Part shown: positions 52,671 to 61,834 of the stretch, one piece after another | How positions within the stretch are numbered: position 1 is the stretch's first letter | Layout of the letters: the number at the start of each line of letters is the position of its first letter | DNA from: an uncultured Saprospiraceae bacterium | GTDB lineage: Bacteria; Bacteroidota; Bacteroidia; Chitinophagales; Saprospiraceae | Assembly: GCA_937928045.1 (NCBI GenBank) | Contig: CALFWO010000005.1 | Location: forward strand, 1 to 64,000 | DNA length: 64,000 bases | Reading direction: 5' to 3' | Notes under the pieces: model-generated | The model's database searches: none | Told to the model about the DNA's origin: nothing | Seen by the model: the letters and a program-made list of their open reading frames with translations, nothing else | Made by a program: the position numbers and the translations under genes

Positions 52671-55600
52671 ATGAAACTTCAAGAAATCAATAAATATATT
52701 TTGGTATTGTTGTTTGTATTAGGACAGAATTCTTTAATTGCAACAACAATTAGTGTAGACACCATACCACGGGTGTCAAGAACTGAAAAGATATTCCCTA
52801 ATCAAATCAATGGTTTCGTTACTCCGGACCCCATAGCAGGTATCAACATCATGTCTCCTCCGACGGCCAATGCTTATGGCACTGCTTCCATGAATTATCC
52901 ATTAAACTTGCCCGAAGGTAGAAACGGAATGACGCCTGAAATCAGTATCAGTTATAATCATGAAAGCACTGGTGGGTGGCTCGGTCAAGGTTGGGATCTT
53001 TCTATTTCGTCTATTACAATAGATACGCGCTGGGGAGTGCCAACGTTCAAGGCAGATGTCGAATCAGAAACCTATCTATATAATGGAGCTACCTTAAGTC
53101 CGCAAGCGCACAGAGATTCGGCAGTGGCTCGTTCTGCAGAAAAAAAATTCTATGAAAGAGTAGAGTTTGATTTTAAAAAGATCATTCGCCATGGAACCAA
53201 TCCTAAAAACTACTGGTGGGAAGTAATTGACAAATCTGGAATGATAGCTTACTATGGAGGAACTCCTGAGACCGGTCACAATTCAATTTTTTCCCTAACC
53301 AATTCTGAAGGAGAAATCGTGCAATGGAATATCGCAGCTCAATTAGATCCTCGAGGAAATAACATCAAATATGAATATGTCAAAATATCAGATCCGCTAG
53401 TTCCGGGGAGCGCTGTGCAGGGTTCTAATATTTATCTAAAGCGAATTTATTATGCAGGTAAGGATGATCAACTTGGGAATTTTAAAATAGAATTTACCCG
53501 GGATCGAGAATTAAGTGAAGCTCGGAAAGTAGATGCCTCTATGGACCTCAGTTTTGGATTTAAAAAGGTAGATGCAGATTTACTCAGGAATATTGAAATT
53601 ACTTTTCAAGATAATCTTATTCGAAGTTATGAACTTAGATACGAAGAAGGAGCATTTTTCAAAACGATCTTGAAAAGACTAATTGAATTCGATCGAGATG
53701 GAATAGAATATTATTCGCATGATTTTGAATATTTCAATGAAGTACCAGAGACTAATGGAAGTTGGAATGTTTACGGCGCTGACGAAACATGGACTGTTCC
53801 TAATGATAACTTAGATGGAGGATTGCTTGTAGGAATTCCAACCGTCAGTGATAAAACACCATTATTGGGAGGAACAGTTTCTTCATCAGTCGGAGGTGGT
53901 GCTTCCATGACTATTGGTTTCAACGGAAGTTTTACTGACTTATCAAATACTTTGGGAGGTAATCTTGGTTATGATACCAATCAAGGTCATGGCATCATAA
54001 CTTTAGTAGATATAAATGGAGATAACCTTCCGGATAAGTTGTTTCGCAAGGATGACCAATTGTATTATCGGGCCAATCAACATATTACGAATCCAAATAC
54101 TTTCGGTCCAATTCGGCCAGTTCATGGAATAGATGACTTTGTGAAATTCAAAGGATCAAGTTTTTCTGGGGGAGTTGAGGGGCATCTAGGAGTTGCTTTT
54201 GCTGGATGGGAAAACACGACTGACAAAACCCAAGTTGGAACCTATTTGATGGATTTTAATGCAGATGGCTTGGTCGATATCGCGCATAATAAGATTGTTT
54301 ATTTCAATCATTTAAATGACGAAGGTGATCCAACATTTACTAAAAATTCTGCCGATACACCAAATCCAATTGTCAAAGGATCAGGAATCGACTTCGGGCC
54401 GGGTGGAATAGACATTGATGAACAAGAAGCATTAATTGATCAGTTTCCATTACATGATGTTGTTAAAGTCTGGACTGCTCCTTTTGATGGGCGAGTGGAT
54501 GTGACTGCTCCTGTGAATTTAATTGAGTTTCCAGAAGCTGCAACCTATTTAAAAAATGATGGCGTGAGAGTCGCCATTCAAATTAGAGGTACACAACTCT
54601 GGGCCACCAATATCGGAAGAGAAGATTTTAACGTAAAGAATCCCACAGGAATTAACAATCTTGAAGTGGAACGCGGCGATCGTATTTATTTCAGATTGCA
54701 ATCAATAGAAAATGGATTGTATGATGAAGTAGAATGGGATCCAATTATTGAATATAGAGATCAGAATGTTTCCGAATTGGATCTAAATGGAAAAGAGATT
54801 TATCGCTACCAATATTCTGAAGATTATTTGACAGCTTATTCTCAATCGATTACCATGCCTTTCGATGGTCAAGTCAATATTAAAAGTTTTTTAAATAAAC
54901 CAGTTTTATCAGATACGATCGTACTTCAAATTGAAGAAAAGAAATCTGGAACATTAATATATTCAGAAGTCTATCCTTATAATCAAGTTTTTAATGATAG
55001 CTTGAATCTTTCTAATGTTAATGTTAGTGACGGAGATGAAATTACTGTGCGAGTTTACGCGCGGACCACGATAGATTGGCAGGCGGTTGAATGGTCGCCA
55101 TTGGTTATTTATACTTCTTCTCCAGCTGTTGAAGTGAATAACGATCAAGGTGAACCAATCTTCGTTTATTGTCCTGCCGTTGATTTTTTCATGCATAATG
55201 AGACTTTAAGATTACCAGAATTGGCAACTGCGCCAGAAACTGGAACTTACGATGTTTCCGGAACCGTTGATGTAATAGGAATTTTTCCAGAGTCCGGTTT
55301 TGTAACACTTTCTGTAAAAGGAAACAATAAAATTTATGCTTCGCAGCAAAAGATTGTGACTGCTCCATTTAATGAAAATTTTAACTTCCAAGTAGAATTA
55401 GAAGAAAACGATTCTATCTATGTAGAGTATCATTCTTCTCAGCCAGAATTGACTGAAACTATACTTGATGTTGATGTTAATTTAACCGGCCCAAACGAGT
55501 CTGTTGATGTTTTGGCTGGCTTGCACTCTGGTATATTTATGCGCGATTCTGTAATGGGCTCATTGCACAGAAGATGGGGACAATTTATTTATAACGGAAA

Positions 55601-58600
55601 TCGAGATCGCGCACTCATGCCTATTGATGAGTCAGAATTAAACATAGATTTTTCAAATTTAGTGGACGACAGTTTGTTGGGGCAAGATAGTTTGACTAAC
55701 GATCAAATTCAGGATCTGGAAAGTCCCACCGGCGCACCATTCGTAGTCATGTATGCTGACCCTAAAACCAATTGCTGGAGGGGCTTAGATGATTTTACAT
55801 ATGTAAAACCGACGAGACAAAGTAGTTCGCGACTGGGAGAAGATGATATCATTTTATCTGCGGATTCCCCGGGAGATGTCACTTGTTTTCCAGCACCAAT
55901 TTTGGAATCAAAAACTATTGCCAATGCATTATCATTAGGTTTTAATGTTGGAGTAGGAGGCTCTGTATCTGGGGCGTTGGGAACCACTACGAACTTGAGA
56001 GATATTGGAGATTTTAATGGTGATGGTTATCCAGATATCGCGACCCCAGATCATATTCAATATACCAATCAATTTGGTGGGCTAGAGGAAGAAATGGAAT
56101 ATCATGGCTTTGGATCACACCTTGTTTATTCCTATGGTTGGGGAGTTTCTGCAGGAGGAAGTTTTACCAAAACCAGTCCCAATGCATGTGGTGACACGGC
56201 AGGCGCAGGTTCTAACCAAAAAAATAAAAGAAAGAAATCTAAAGTCACCATTAGTGGTGCAAGAGCAACTGACTCAGAAGAAGCTACTAAAAGCGCAATT
56301 GGTTTAAGCGGTGCCTATGGCAATGATCACGATACGACGAGTGTCACTTATCTGGATATCAATGCCGATGGATTAGATGACATCTTGATGTCTGGCGGAG
56401 ATGTTTATTTGAACAATGGTCAAGAATTTGTCGGTCCAGAAAATTGGGGCTTTGATCAGATACGTTCTGGTTTTACAAGAGAAGCAGGAGGTGGACTGGG
56501 TATAAATTTATTCAATGGTTCCATCGTGGCTGGTGGTTCTGGTTCTTGGTCGGAAACGGATGTCTTGAACGGTTTTCAAGATTTTAACAGCGATGGATTA
56601 TTGGATTATTTTGTCATTGAAGACGAAGAAATATTTGTTCAATTAAATACAGGCTCTTCGTTGTCTCCGGCGAAAAAATGGGGTGGCATCACGAGATTTG
56701 ATCACGGGAATGCTACAGGAGAATCTATCAATGCAGCATTTACGGTCTGTATCAATTTTCCATTTTTCAGAATTTGTATAAATCCAGATTTTGCCACTTC
56801 GCGCGGAGTTAGTCAACAAATAGATCAATTAACAGACATTGATGGAGATGGTTATGCGGACCATGTTACTTCGACTGCAGATAATGAACTGATCGTTAAA
56901 AGATCGCTAATTGGAAAAAGTAATTTATTGCGAAGGGTAACTACTCCGCTTGGGGCAACTTATGCTTTGGACTACAACAATAGTCCCAATTCTTACGAGG
57001 TGCCTTTGTCAAAATATGTTTTGTCAAACCTGGAAGTGAATGACCAAACCTCAGGAGATGGAGTCGATATTGCCAAGTATAGTTATGAATATATCGGAGG
57101 GAAATTTGATCGTCGCGAGCGAACATTTTATGGATACAAAAATGTAAAAATGCATCATTTGAATCCTGTAGCAAATGATGAAATTTATCGAACATATGCC
57201 TTGGAATTCGGTGGCAATAATTTCTTTGATAAAGGATTAATAACTGGCGAGACCATAATTGATGGAGCAGGAAATATTTATCGGGATGAAAAATATTATT
57301 ACAATTTTCTGGATCCAGAAACTGGCGATGAAATCTCATCGCAATTTTTGCTAAATGACACAGGAAGAGCTTTTCCCGCATTGGTGAAAAAAACAACGAG
57401 TTACAATGAAGGAGAAGCAATCCCAAAATTAGAGTCCAATATTGAATTGGAATACGATTTGGTGGGCAATGTCATTAAATTGATTGATTCTCCGGATGAT
57501 CAACCAGCCAATGTTGTGGAGACAAATTATTCTTATGAGAATCTCTCTGCTAATAATATTCTGAATGTAATCAATAAGATAAAAATAACAAATCAAGGAG
57601 CATTGCAGAGAAGAACGGAATACGAAATTGGTGAGTTTGGAAATCCGACACAGGTCCGTAGATATTTGAACAATTCGGTTTCTGCCGATACAGATTTGGA
57701 ATATGATGACTATGGTAATATCATCAAAATAACCAGGCCAGAGAATGAGGCTGGAGAGCGATTAAGCTACTCCATAGAATTTGATAGTTTGTTTAATAAA
57801 TTCATCACTAAGATTACAGATAGTTATGGATATGAAACGCTATTTGAAACTGATCCAACTTCAGGAATTCGTACAAAGGTCATTGGCATCAATGGACATG
57901 AAACCAATTACAAAGTAGACAAGCACAACAGACTTGCGTCAATTACAGGCCCTTATGAATTAGCAAATGGAAATGAGTATACTATAAAATTTGAATACCA
58001 TCCTTTGGCAACAAACCCTTATGCTATCGCAAAACATTTTGATCCAGAAACCAATTCGGATATTGAGATATTTAGTATAACAGATAAGCTTGGCCGTGCG
58101 GTGCAAACCAAAAAGACGACCAACGTTTATAAAAATGGAAGTAACCAAATCTCAATGGTGGTTTCAGGCTTAAATAAGTTTGATGCATTCGGAAGAATCA
58201 TTGAAAAATACCAAGCCAGCGAAGAAGGAGTCGGAAACAACGCAAATTACAATACGAACCCCGATCAGATCACACCCAATGTTTTTTCTTACGACATCCT
58301 TGACCGATTGACTAGCAACACAAAATCTTCCGGCGCGATTACCAGCTATGCGTATGATGTTTCTGAAGATGTTGCTGGCAATAAAACTTTGCGAACTTCT
58401 GTAACCAATCCTTTGGGAAATGTTTTCGAACAGCATTTTGATTCTGCCGATGATTTGATCGCTATAAAGTATAATGGTCCTCAAGGGGAGCAATGGATCC
58501 AATATCAATTAAATGCCATGGCGGAGTTGGAAGCAGAAATTGATGCCTTAGGCAATGTTACAAAAAGTGAATACGACTTATTGGGAAGAAAAGTGGCCAT

Positions 58601-61031
58601 AGAATATCCTGACGCCGGAAGAACAGAATTGGATTATGATCTCAACGGAAATTTAATCAAAAGAATCACTTCTAATATTCGTGAAATTCTTCCTGATGAT
58701 CAAGACGGTGCTATTCGATATAAATATGAATATGAGCGGTTGATCGGAATTGATTATCCAAAGAATTTTCAAAACAAAGTGCAATTGCATTATGGTGATG
58801 CGGATGCTGACTTCAATCGAAAGGGAAGGGTATGGTTGCAAGAAGATGGTTCTGGTGGACAAGAATTTTATTACGGAATGAAAGGGGAGATTGAAAAAAC
58901 CATTCGAACAATACTGATTAGCGAATCAAATGTCCAAACATATATTGATAGTGCCAAGTACGATGGTTGGAATCGGATTCAAACATTAATCTATCCAGAT
59001 GGAGAGATTGTGGATTTTGAATACGCACTGGGTGGGCGGTTGAATAGGATGGTTGGGAAAAAATCTGATCGTAATTATCAATATATAACAGGCATGGGTT
59101 TTGATAAATTCGGGGAGCGTGTTTGGATGAAAAATGGAAATGAGACCAGTTTGAATGTTGAATATGATCAAAAGCGAAGAAGGCCAAACAAACTTTCAAC
59201 GAAGAGTCCATTCGGTGTAGTAATGGATTACAATATGGAATATGATCCTTTGGGCAATTTAACGGCAAGTCGAAATACAGCTGGACCATTGACTGATCAA
59301 ATTGGCGGGGCATCTAAAGAGGAATTTATCTATGATGAATTGAGTCGTTTGGTTCAAGGCGCAGGGGAGTGGTCTGGAACAAATATTACAGAAAGTTATC
59401 AACTGATTCAAGAGTACAATGCAATCGATAAATTGATATTTAAATCTCAAACTCATTTGAAAGATGGAAATGAAGTTGCCTTAAATTCATTTACCAGAGA
59501 TTATAAATATGACAATCCTGATAAACCGCATAATCCAAGTGAAATTGGGGCGAGAGATTTGGAATATGATCCTAATGGAAATTTGGCCATATGGAATAGT
59601 GCTACTTCTTATGCCCATCAACAGCATTTGTGGGATGAGGAAAGCAGGTTATTGGGAACTTCTTTGAATGGTAAAATTTCTCAATTTACTTATGATGCCA
59701 ATGGAGAGCGAGCGGTGAAAAGCCATGGAGATTTGGCCGGTATATTTATCAATGGAGCTCCAGCTGGTCTAATTAATCATTTTGAAAATTACACTGCTTA
59801 CGTCAATCCATATTTTACCGTAGAAGAAAATGAATTTCACAAACACTATTTTATAGATGGTGAACGCTTTTTAACCAAACGTGGAGTTGGGCAATTTGAT
59901 TTCAACTTAATCTCGGATCAAAGTTTGGCAGCTGGAAAAATAAATTATGCACAGCGTTCTCAGTTGCTAAGAAATGAAATTAAACAGTATTACGAAGACT
60001 TAGGGATTCCGCCAGGGCCACCAACACTTCCTGGTTTTTATGGACAACCAGAATTAAATGCAAATTCAATTCCCAATGCTGAACCAGATAATGCTTATGG
60101 AGTTCCGCCGATTAGTTGGCCCAGTATCATGCAACAGGATAGCATGGGACCTCCAGGTATTCCAGTTTTTTATCCAGATGCTCCAACGCATGATCAGATT
60201 CAACCAGGCTACGGATTTTTAGGAAATCCTGTGGTTCCAGAAATTGATTGCAGTTATTATCATTATGATCCTTCTGGAAATACAAATTACATCACGGATT
60301 TCAACGGAAAAATTAGACAGCACAATACGTACTTCCCATCTGGAGAAATTTGGATTGCTCAAGATACTTTGGTGGCTGTTCAACCTTATTTATATGCGGG
60401 TAAAGAATATGATTTTGAATCAGGTTTGTCTTATTTTGGTGCTAGGTATTATGATGCTAGTCATGGAATTTGGCAAAGTGCGGATCCAAGTTTGCAAGAT
60501 TATGGTTTAAAGACTTTAGATACTCGAACTACTGGAAAACAATTCTATACTTACGCTGGTCCGAACGAAGGTGCCTCTGGTGAAGGTGGAGTTTCAGTTG
60601 AAGGCACGGCCAATACTGATACGGCTCCGAGTTTATCGGTAATTGTTTCTACTAGTGACACAAAGGACAAGCAACGATTGAAAGTCTTGACAGGCTCTGA
60701 AGGCTTGATTGCAAATTTCAAAAGTTTATTTCAAAATACAAACAGCGATATAGATATTGAAAGTACGGTTGAGACGGAGGCCCAGACGAAAGCTCGACAT
60801 CGAAAATATCAAATTAGAACGGACGATCCTGAATCGCAACAAATAGCTGCTGCCGCAGTCCAAGAAGCAAAGAATCAATTTCGAAAAGTACAACTCAGTC
60901 CGGCCAATGATGATGATAGCCGATTGCTACGAAGAAAACTCCGAGGGGAATTCAGAAGAAATAAAATTGGTTTAAAAAACGGAAAATCAAAACCTAAAAT
61001 TAGTGGCCCTAAAACACGCCTTAGAGGATAG
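52671..61031 (+). CDS. Giant SpvB / FG-GAP / RHS-repeat protein, Tc-toxin B-C-like
   Basis: A 2786-residue protein; the ATG at 52671, 4 bases after the upstream stop, starts a signal peptide (KYILVLLFVLGQNSLIAT). Residues about 45-340 are an SpvB domain (ISYNHESTGGWLGQGWDLS). FG-GAP-type calcium motifs follow near 446 (DINGDNLPD), 528 (DFNADGLVD), 1113 (DFNGDGYPD), 1228, 1303 and 1389. A toxin-mid-like part comes next (LLRRVTTPLGATYALDYNNS; RERTFYGYKNV), then RHS/YD repeats (YDLLGRKVAIEYPDAGRTELDYD) and an RHS core (YAGKEYDFESGLSYFGARYYD, about 2575-2595). The final 174 residues are basic, low-complexity and unlike known toxin domains. The DPxGL cleavage motif normally after the core is absent. 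Probably an exported hollow-shell protein; cargo unknown. Confidence 0.9.
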   Translation: MKLQEINKYILVLLFVLGQNSLIATTISVDTIPRVSRTEKIFPNQINGFVTPDPIAGINIMSPPTANAYGTASMNYPLNLPEGRNGMTPEISISYNHESTGGWLGQGWDLSISSITIDTRWGVPTFKADVESETYLYNGATLSPQAHRDSAVARSAEKKFYERVEFDFKKIIRHGTNPKNYWWEVIDKSGMIAYYGGTPETGHNSIFSLTNSEGEIVQWNIAAQLDPRGNNIKYEYVKISDPLVPGSAVQGSNIYLKRIYYAGKDDQLGNFKIEFTRDRELSEARKVDASMDLSFGFKKVDADLLRNIEITFQDNLIRSYELRYEEGAFFKTILKRLIEFDRDGIEYYSHDFEYFNEVPETNGSWNVYGADETWTVPNDNLDGGLLVGIPTVSDKTPLLGGTVSSSVGGGASMTIGFNGSFTDLSNTLGGNLGYDTNQGHGIITLVDINGDNLPDKLFRKDDQLYYRANQHITNPNTFGPIRPVHGIDDFVKFKGSSFSGGVEGHLGVAFAGWENTTDKTQVGTYLMDFNADGLVDIAHNKIVYFNHLNDEGDPTFTKNSADTPNPIVKGSGIDFGPGGIDIDEQEALIDQFPLHDVVKVWTAPFDGRVDVTAPVNLIEFPEAATYLKNDGVRVAIQIRGTQLWATNIGREDFNVKNPTGINNLEVERGDRIYFRLQSIENGLYDEVEWDPIIEYRDQNVSELDLNGKEIYRYQYSEDYLTAYSQSITMPFDGQVNIKSFLNKPVLSDTIVLQIEEKKSGTLIYSEVYPYNQVFNDSLNLSNVNVSDGDEITVRVYARTTIDWQAVEWSPLVIYTSSPAVEVNNDQGEPIFVYCPAVDFFMHNETLRLPELATAPETGTYDVSGTVDVIGIFPESGFVTLSVKGNNKIYASQQKIVTAPFNENFNFQVELEENDSIYVEYHSSQPELTETILDVDVNLTGPNESVDVLAGLHSGIFMRDSVMGSLHRRWGQFIYNGNRDRALMPIDESELNIDFSNLVDDSLLGQDSLTNDQIQDLESPTGAPFVVMYADPKTNCWRGLDDFTYVKPTRQSSSRLGEDDIILSADSPGDVTCFPAPILESKTIANALSLGFNVGVGGSVSGALGTTTNLRDIGDFNGDGYPDIATPDHIQYTNQFGGLEEEMEYHGFGSHLVYSYGWGVSAGGSFTKTSPNACGDTAGAGSNQKNKRKKSKVTISGARATDSEEATKSAIGLSGAYGNDHDTTSVTYLDINADGLDDILMSGGDVYLNNGQEFVGPENWGFDQIRSGFTREAGGGLGINLFNGSIVAGGSGSWSETDVLNGFQDFNSDGLLDYFVIEDEEIFVQLNTGSSLSPAKKWGGITRFDHGNATGESINAAFTVCINFPFFRICINPDFATSRGVSQQIDQLTDIDGDGYADHVTSTADNELIVKRSLIGKSNLLRRVTTPLGATYALDYNNSPNSYEVPLSKYVLSNLEVNDQTSGDGVDIAKYSYEYIGGKFDRRERTFYGYKNVKMHHLNPVANDEIYRTYALEFGGNNFFDKGLITGETIIDGAGNIYRDEKYYYNFLDPETGDEISSQFLLNDTGRAFPALVKKTTSYNEGEAIPKLESNIELEYDLVGNVIKLIDSPDDQPANVVETNYSYENLSANNILNVINKIKITNQGALQRRTEYEIGEFGNPTQVRRYLNNSVSADTDLEYDDYGNIIKITRPENEAGERLSYSIEFDSLFNKFITKITDSYGYETLFETDPTSGIRTKVIGINGHETNYKVDKHNRLASITGPYELANGNEYTIKFEYHPLATNPYAIAKHFDPETNSDIEIFSITDKLGRAVQTKKTTNVYKNGSNQISMVVSGLNKFDAFGRIIEKYQASEEGVGNNANYNTNPDQITPNVFSYDILDRLTSNTKSSGAITSYAYDVSEDVAGNKTLRTSVTNPLGNVFEQHFDSADDLIAIKYNGPQGEQWIQYQLNAMAELEAEIDALGNVTKSEYDLLGRKVAIEYPDAGRTELDYDLNGNLIKRITSNIREILPDDQDGAIRYKYEYERLIGIDYPKNFQNKVQLHYGDADADFNRKGRVWLQEDGSGGQEFYYGMKGEIEKTIRTILISESNVQTYIDSAKYDGWNRIQTLIYPDGEIVDFEYALGGRLNRMVGKKSDRNYQYITGMGFDKFGERVWMKNGNETSLNVEYDQKRRRPNKLSTKSPFGVVMDYNMEYDPLGNLTASRNTAGPLTDQIGGASKEEFIYDELSRLVQGAGEWSGTNITESYQLIQEYNAIDKLIFKSQTHLKDGNEVALNSFTRDYKYDNPDKPHNPSEIGARDLEYDPNGNLAIWNSATSYAHQQHLWDEESRLLGTSLNGKISQFTYDANGERAVKSHGDLAGIFINGAPAGLINHFENYTAYVNPYFTVEENEFHKHYFIDGERFLTKRGVGQFDFNLISDQSLAAGKINYAQRSQLLRNEIKQYYEDLGIPPGPPTLPGFYGQPELNANSIPNAEPDNAYGVPPISWPSIMQQDSMGPPGIPVFYPDAPTHDQIQPGYGFLGNPVVPEIDCSYYHYDPSGNTNYITDFNGKIRQHNTYFPSGEIWIAQDTLVAVQPYLYAGKEYDFESGLSYFGARYYDASHGIWQSADPSLQDYGLKTLDTRTTGKQFYTYAGPNEGASGEGGVSVEGTANTDTAPSLSVIVSTSDTKDKQRLKVLTGSEGLIANFKSLFQNTNSDIDIESTVETEAQTKARHRKYQIRTDDPESQQIAAAAVQEAKNQFRKVQLSPANDDDSRLLRRKLRGEFRRNKIGLKNGKSKPKISGPKTRLRG

Positions 61032-61052
61032 TTAATTTTATCTGGGTTTTTC

Positions 61053-61091
61053 AGCCTTTCATTTTGCATCTGTTTAATGGAAGGCTTTTTT
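61053..61091 (+). terminator. Terminator after the RHS giant
   Basis: AGCCTTTCATT and AATGGAAGGCT pair with one G-T pair and are followed by TTTTTT. It separates the three-gene surface unit from tmk. Confidence 0.75.
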
Positions 61092-61192
61092 GGTAAAATG
61101 TATTCAATAAAATTGCTCGCTGAAATTTGGTGTATCACATAACTTCGGCTTAAAATTTTTCTACTGGCCAAATTCAAAATATTACCTTTGCC

Positions 61193-61200
61193 AAAAATTG
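61193..61200 (+). promoter_or_regulatory. Possible -7 promoter element of tmk
   Basis: TACCTTTG matches TAnnTTTG and lies only 7 bases before the ATG, which would give a very short or leaderless mRNA. No TTG was found at the expected -33 distance. Confidence 0.35.
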
Positions 61201-61207
61201 AATAAAA

Positions 61208-61834
61208 ATGGCCCGAGGGAAATTTATTGTTTTTGAAGGAGTAGATGGTTCAGGAAAGACAACCATTAGTCGAATGCTGCAGGACAAAATGGAGGAAAAT
61301 AAGCTCGCCATTCATCATACTTGCGAGCCTACAAGAAATCCAGTTGGCGCCTTAATCCGGAAAATAATCACCCGCCAGGTAGCGACTAATGAGCAAACGA
61401 TTGGAGCACTGTTCTTAGCTGATCGATTAGATCACATTCAACATCCAGAATACGGGATGTTGCAATATTTGGAAAATGGCGAGCATGTAATCTCTGATCG
61501 TTACTATTATTCTTCCTATGCTTATCATGTTCCGCATTTATCGTTGGATTGGGTAATCAATGCTAATAAATTGTGTGCAGATTTACTAAGACCTGATTTA
61601 GTTTTGTTTTTAGATATTCCTGTGGAAGAAACTTTAAGAAGAATAGCCGATAATCGAGATTCTAACGATTTGTTTGAAACTGAAGAGCGATTAACACAAG
61701 TTCGAAATAATTATAAGGAGGCTATTGAAAAAGAAGGAACGAAAGATAATGTACAAATAATTAATGCTACCGGTACAATTGATGAAGTTTTTGCCGCCGT
61801 CTGGAAAAAAGTATCAGAGCTACTGAGCAAGTAA
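61208..61834 (+). CDS. tmk: Thymidylate kinase
   Basis: A 208-residue kinase making dTDP from dTMP. The P-loop is FEGVDGSGKTTISR (8-21), the DRY-type motif is HVISDRYYYSSYAY, EPT (CEPTRNPVG) and the LID region (RIADNRDSNDLFE) complete the family pattern. Its last 15 bases overlap the 3' end of the opposite-strand kinase gene. Confidence 0.96.
   Translation: MARGKFIVFEGVDGSGKTTISRMLQDKMEENKLAIHHTCEPTRNPVGALIRKIITRQVATNEQTIGALFLADRLDHIQHPEYGMLQYLENGEHVISDRYYYSSYAYHVPHLSLDWVINANKLCADLLRPDLVLFLDIPVEETLRRIADNRDSNDLFETEERLTQVRNNYKEAIEKEGTKDNVQIINATGTIDEVFAAVWKKVSELLSK

Noticed and set aside
56941..57426. A 161-codon frame antisense to the RHS giant
   Set aside because: His/Leu-rich mirror translation of an RHS region; no start signal or homology.
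61208..61834. Gene after the RHS giant as an immunity protein
   Set aside because: It is a clear thymidylate kinase with a P-loop and LID, and a terminator separates it from the giant.
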